A DNA stretch of 64,000 bases. Origin: Candidatus Woesearchaeota archaeon. GTDB taxonomy: Archaea > Nanobdellota > Nanobdellia > Woesearchaeales > ARS49. Position numbers and translations under genes: made by a program. Shown here one piece after another: positions 62,202 through 64,000 of the stretch. The notes beneath the pieces are model-generated. The model was not told the DNA's origin, ran no database searches, and was given only the letters and a program-made list of their open reading frames with translations. The stretch covers positions 183,874 through 247,873 of the forward strand of contig JAHWHZ010000003.1 in the NCBI GenBank assembly GCA_019322895.1. Reading direction: 5' to 3'. The first letter of the stretch is position 1; each line of letters opens with the position of its first letter.

Positions 62202-62782
62202 TTTTTTCTTTTTCTCTTCTCTTTTTGTTCTTTCAATGAAGGCAGTGTAAATTTAACATAGTTGTACTCGTCAATAACTTTAGCAAATGTTCTTTCTCCT
62301 TCCCAATTAATCTCTTTAAATTCTTCTTGCATCTTCTTAAGAAAATTCAAATAATCTTCTGGGCTAGTTCCTAGATTATAGTGTTTTCTAATATGTCCAT
62401 CCCACATAACAAACAAGTCTTTATTCATAAGATGAAGCAATTTTGCAGCTCCAGTAAATTTAACCCCTGGAGACAAGCTTAGTTCAGTATATGCTTTCTT
62501 AATAGTTTCAGAAACGCTGTCTAAATCAGCATTTCTAATCTCTAAACCTTTTAAATCCTTAATCTCTTTCTTGCATTCAGCTACTAGTTTCTTGAATCCA
62601 TTAAGGTCAAAGCTATTGACTACATATCTAAATGAAGCAAAGTTCCAAGTTGCAAGAATAAGCAAATATGCTTCTATCTCAAAGTCTTTTGAGATGAGAT
62701 TTAGAGCCATATCATAAAAACTACCTCTCTTCTCAAGCTCGTCAAAACTCTTGTGAACCCTTAGGAATTCTTCGTTATCCAT
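62198..62782 (-). CDS. Hypothetical protein with conserved L-F-V-M-W-D motif
   Basis: A 194-residue soluble, mostly helical protein. The segment K-F-T-G-A-A-K-L-L-H-L-M-N-K-D-L-F-V-M-W-D-G-H-I-R-like run (about 108-133) recalls a family of uncharacterised prokaryotic proteins with 'K-x-L-H-x-[LI]-x-P-x-L-F-x-[IM]-W-D'. The basic C-terminus (K-E-K-R-K-R-K-N) is typical of nucleic-acid binding. Minus-strand TATA at 62815-62826 places the transcription start about 10 nt before the ATG. Convergent with, and overlapping 4 nt of, the recombinase gene. Function unknown. Confidence 0.65.
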   Translation of the reverse strand: MDNEEFLRVHKSFDELEKRGSFYDMALNLISKDFEIEAYLLILATWNFASFRYVVNSFDLNGFKKLVAECKKEIKDLKGLEIRNADLDSVSETIKKAYTELSLSPGVKFTGAAKLLHLMNKDLFVMWDGHIRKHYNLGTSPEDYLNFLKKMQEEFKEINWEGERTFAKVIDEYNYVKFTLPSLKEQKEKRKRKN

Positions 62783-62814
62783 TTTCGTTCATTCTTTTTC
62801 AATATATCTCTAAG

Positions 62815-62826
62815 CTATAAAAATTT
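62815..62826 (-). promoter_or_regulatory. TATA box for the 62782 gene
   Basis: Minus-strand AAATTTTTATAG gives a near-leaderless transcript. Confidence 0.4.
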
Positions 62827-62846
62827 TCCTAAAAATAATGGAAAAG

Positions 62847-62855
62847 GTTAAATAG
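62847..62855 (+). promoter_or_regulatory. TATA-like box for the nuclease pair
   Basis: GTTAAATAG lies 24-32 nt before ATG 62879, which would make the gene leaderless. Confidence 0.4.
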
Positions 62856-62878
62856 ATTCTACATTATATATTTCTAAA

Positions 62879-63361
62879 ATGGTAAATACTGATGATATAA
62901 TCAAGAAATTGAGAGAATCCAAATTATGGGCTGAATGTCCATGTGGAGAAGAATTCAAATTATCTGATGCTATTCTATTTGATGGGACTAAACCTTTCCC
63001 TAAGGAAGCTTTAGAAGTCCAAAAAGGGTTAAAAGAGGCACTAAAGGAAAGAGAAGAAGAACTAAAGAAAAGGAAAACCCTTGCTACCAAAAAAGCCCAA
63101 ATAACTGCAAAGGCTGTGAATATAGGAAAGAAACTTGAAGTTGTCCTTCCAACTATGAAGGACTTTAAATGGCAACTGCCTGATTGTAGGTTTCTTGGTG
63201 ACCCCATAGACTTAATTACATTTAATGGAATGTCTATCAATAAAATTGATTCCTTAAGTTTTATAGAAGTTAAAAGTGGGGGAGCGAGACTTAACAAGCA
63301 TCAGAAGGCGGTTAAAGAGGCTGTCGAAGATAGAAAAGTTCGCTATAAGGTGTTAAAATGA
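62879..63361 (+). CDS. Holliday-junction-resolvase-related endonuclease (PF10107-like)
   Basis: A 160-residue protein. N-terminal C-P-C-G-E-E-F-K-L-S-D-A motif, a long Lys/Glu coiled coil (about 45-75) and a C-terminal nuclease core: F-L-G-D-P-I-D-L-I-T-F-N-G (Asp in D-P-I-D) and F-I-E-V-K-S-G-G-A-R-L-N-K-H-Q (Glu and Lys), the metal-binding D...E-x-K signature of the restriction-like fold. This layout fits the family of endonucleases related to archaeal Holliday junction resolvases. It overlaps the next gene as ATGA and forms a pair with it; the pair may be one heteromeric enzyme. Confidence 0.82.
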   Translation: MVNTDDIIKKLRESKLWAECPCGEEFKLSDAILFDGTKPFPKEALEVQKGLKEALKEREEELKKRKTLATKKAQITAKAVNIGKKLEVVLPTMKDFKWQLPDCRFLGDPIDLITFNGMSINKIDSLSFIEVKSGGARLNKHQKAVKEAVEDRKVRYKVLK

Positions 63362-63870
63362 GCGATTTCTTCGAAGAATTTCAGGAGTTTAGGAAGATTC
63401 TTTGTGTGTGTCCTTGTTGCGGAGAACTTGTAAGGGTATCTGATTTAAGACTTAAGACAAAAGGACCCGCGGCTAAAACTTGGCTTGATGGTTTTGAAGA
63501 TAAAGTTGTAGCATTACAAAAGAAAGAGGAGAGATTTGAAGAACAAGAAGAAAAATTAAGAGAGATTGCTCGAGAGAAAGGAAGAAAAGAAGCTGAAACT
63601 GCTGTAAAGAAACATATCTCCCCAGAACTAAAGGCACTTAAGCTTGACCCCTATGATGTCAAGCCAATTCTTAATCCAATTGATTTTGTGGCATTCAAGG
63701 GGATGACCAAAAAAGAAACAGCAGTTGACGAAGTTATTTTCCTTTGGCACAATCTCAATAATCCTATTCTTAAAAAATTGCGTAATCAAGTGATGAGAGT
63801 AATTTATACAAAGAAATATGATTGGCAAGTTGCAAGAATAGACGAAAATGGTAAAATAAAATTAGAATAA
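63358..63870 (+). CDS. Catalytically degenerate paralogue of the upstream endonuclease
   Basis: A 170-residue protein with the same plan: C-P-C-C-G-E-L-V-R-V-S-D-L near the N-terminus, a Glu/Lys coiled coil, and a C-terminal core I-L-N-P-I-D-F-V-A-F-K-G-M-T aligning with the neighbour's G-D-P-I-D-L-I-T-F-N-G-M-S. The first acidic position is shifted (N-P-I-D) and the E-V-K is replaced by L-W-H, so nuclease activity is probably lost. Translational coupling and shared architecture suggest it is a structural or DNA-binding subunit of a heterodimer with the upstream protein. Confidence 0.75.
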   Translation: MSDFFEEFQEFRKILCVCPCCGELVRVSDLRLKTKGPAAKTWLDGFEDKVVALQKKEERFEEQEEKLREIAREKGRKEAETAVKKHISPELKALKLDPYDVKPILNPIDFVAFKGMTKKETAVDEVIFLWHNLNNPILKKLRNQVMRVIYTKKYDWQVARIDENGKIKLE

Positions 63871-63875
63871 AATAA

Positions 63876-64000
63876 TCATTCTTCCTTAAACAAATACACA
63901 ATCAAAGGAACTCCTGTTTTTTGTTCTTTTAATTTTTTTATTTCTTCAATTAATGAATCATGAGTTCTGTGAGCTTCAATTCTGTATTTGTAAGTTGTTC
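63876..64000 (-). CDS. 3' end of a minus-strand gene running off the window
   Basis: The last 41 or so codons, ending at TGA 63876-63878. Visible residues include Y-K-Y-R-I-E-A-H-R-T-H-D-S-L-I-E-E-I-K-K-L and V-P-L-I-V-Y-L-F-K-E-E. It is too short to identify; the start is outside the window. Confidence 0.5.
   Translation of the reverse strand, partial: TTYKYRIEAHRTHDSLIEEIKKLKEQKTGVPLIVYLFKEE

Overview
The window reads as a chromosomal segment of an archaeon, most plausibly a DPANN lineage of the Woesearchaeota/Pacearchaeota type. The grounds are: archaeal ribosomal proteins L15e and L10e; an archaeal/eukaryotic-type ATP-dependent DNA ligase; promoters with a purine-rich BRE plus TATA box; a mix of leaderless genes and GAGGTG-type ribosome binding sites; a bacterial-type DnaK/DnaJ/GrpE set; and many giant Sec-exported, Asn/Thr-rich surface proteins. 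The lineage is inference; no rRNA or tRNA is present to confirm it.

Layout. (1) 1-30 kb is a cell-surface island on the + strand. It holds a 5'-truncated 2.5-kaa adhesin with a PQQ-type propeller, a short secreted protein sharing its C-terminal domain, and a four-gene operon of surface proteins ending in two overlapping mini membrane proteins of 38 and 32 residues. A Cys-rich lipoprotein follows, then a 2335-aa subtilisin lipoprotein with a C-terminal kinase-like domain and an abutting cytosolic helical protein, and a 2022-aa protein with a degenerate caspase/gingipain-like head and about ten Ca-binding-type Ig-like repeats. (2) 30-35 kb has small membrane proteins, DUF378, a DUF523-DUF1722 fusion, TspO, UV endonuclease UvdE and a two-repeat lipoprotein. 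(3) 35-40.5 kb (minus) is a compact heat-shock operon: grpE-dnaK-HAD-zinc ribbon-HD hydrolase-membrane protein-dnaJ. (4) 40.6-45.5 kb has DUF3467, a winged-helix regulator behind a perfect hairpin, and a transmembrane Ser/Thr kinase followed directly by a Vps4/CdvC-like AAA ATPase. (5) 45.5-52.5 kb (minus) is a second surface operon: a coiled-coil/beta-rich protein, a cadherin/beta-helix/PKD protein and a small acidic protein. (6) 52.6-60.8 kb is mostly core genes: L15e, DUF483-like, DNA ligase, several hypotheticals and L10e, plus a three-gene operon headed by a leader RNA able to form two mutually exclusive hairpins. (7) 60.9-64 kb looks accessory: repeated TTCGGAAT operator-like sites, a ParB-HTH-like protein overlapping a minimal tyrosine recombinase, and a pair of overlapping Holliday-junction-resolvase-related proteins of which one has lost its catalytic residues.

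Most promising for novelty: the protease-kinase lipoprotein with its possible immunity partner (16.1-23.9 kb), the paired mini-proteins (11.76-11.98 kb), the leader-RNA switch (60.08-60.13 kb), the kinase/AAA pair (42.4-45.0 kb), and the recombinase and nuclease-pair modules at the right end.
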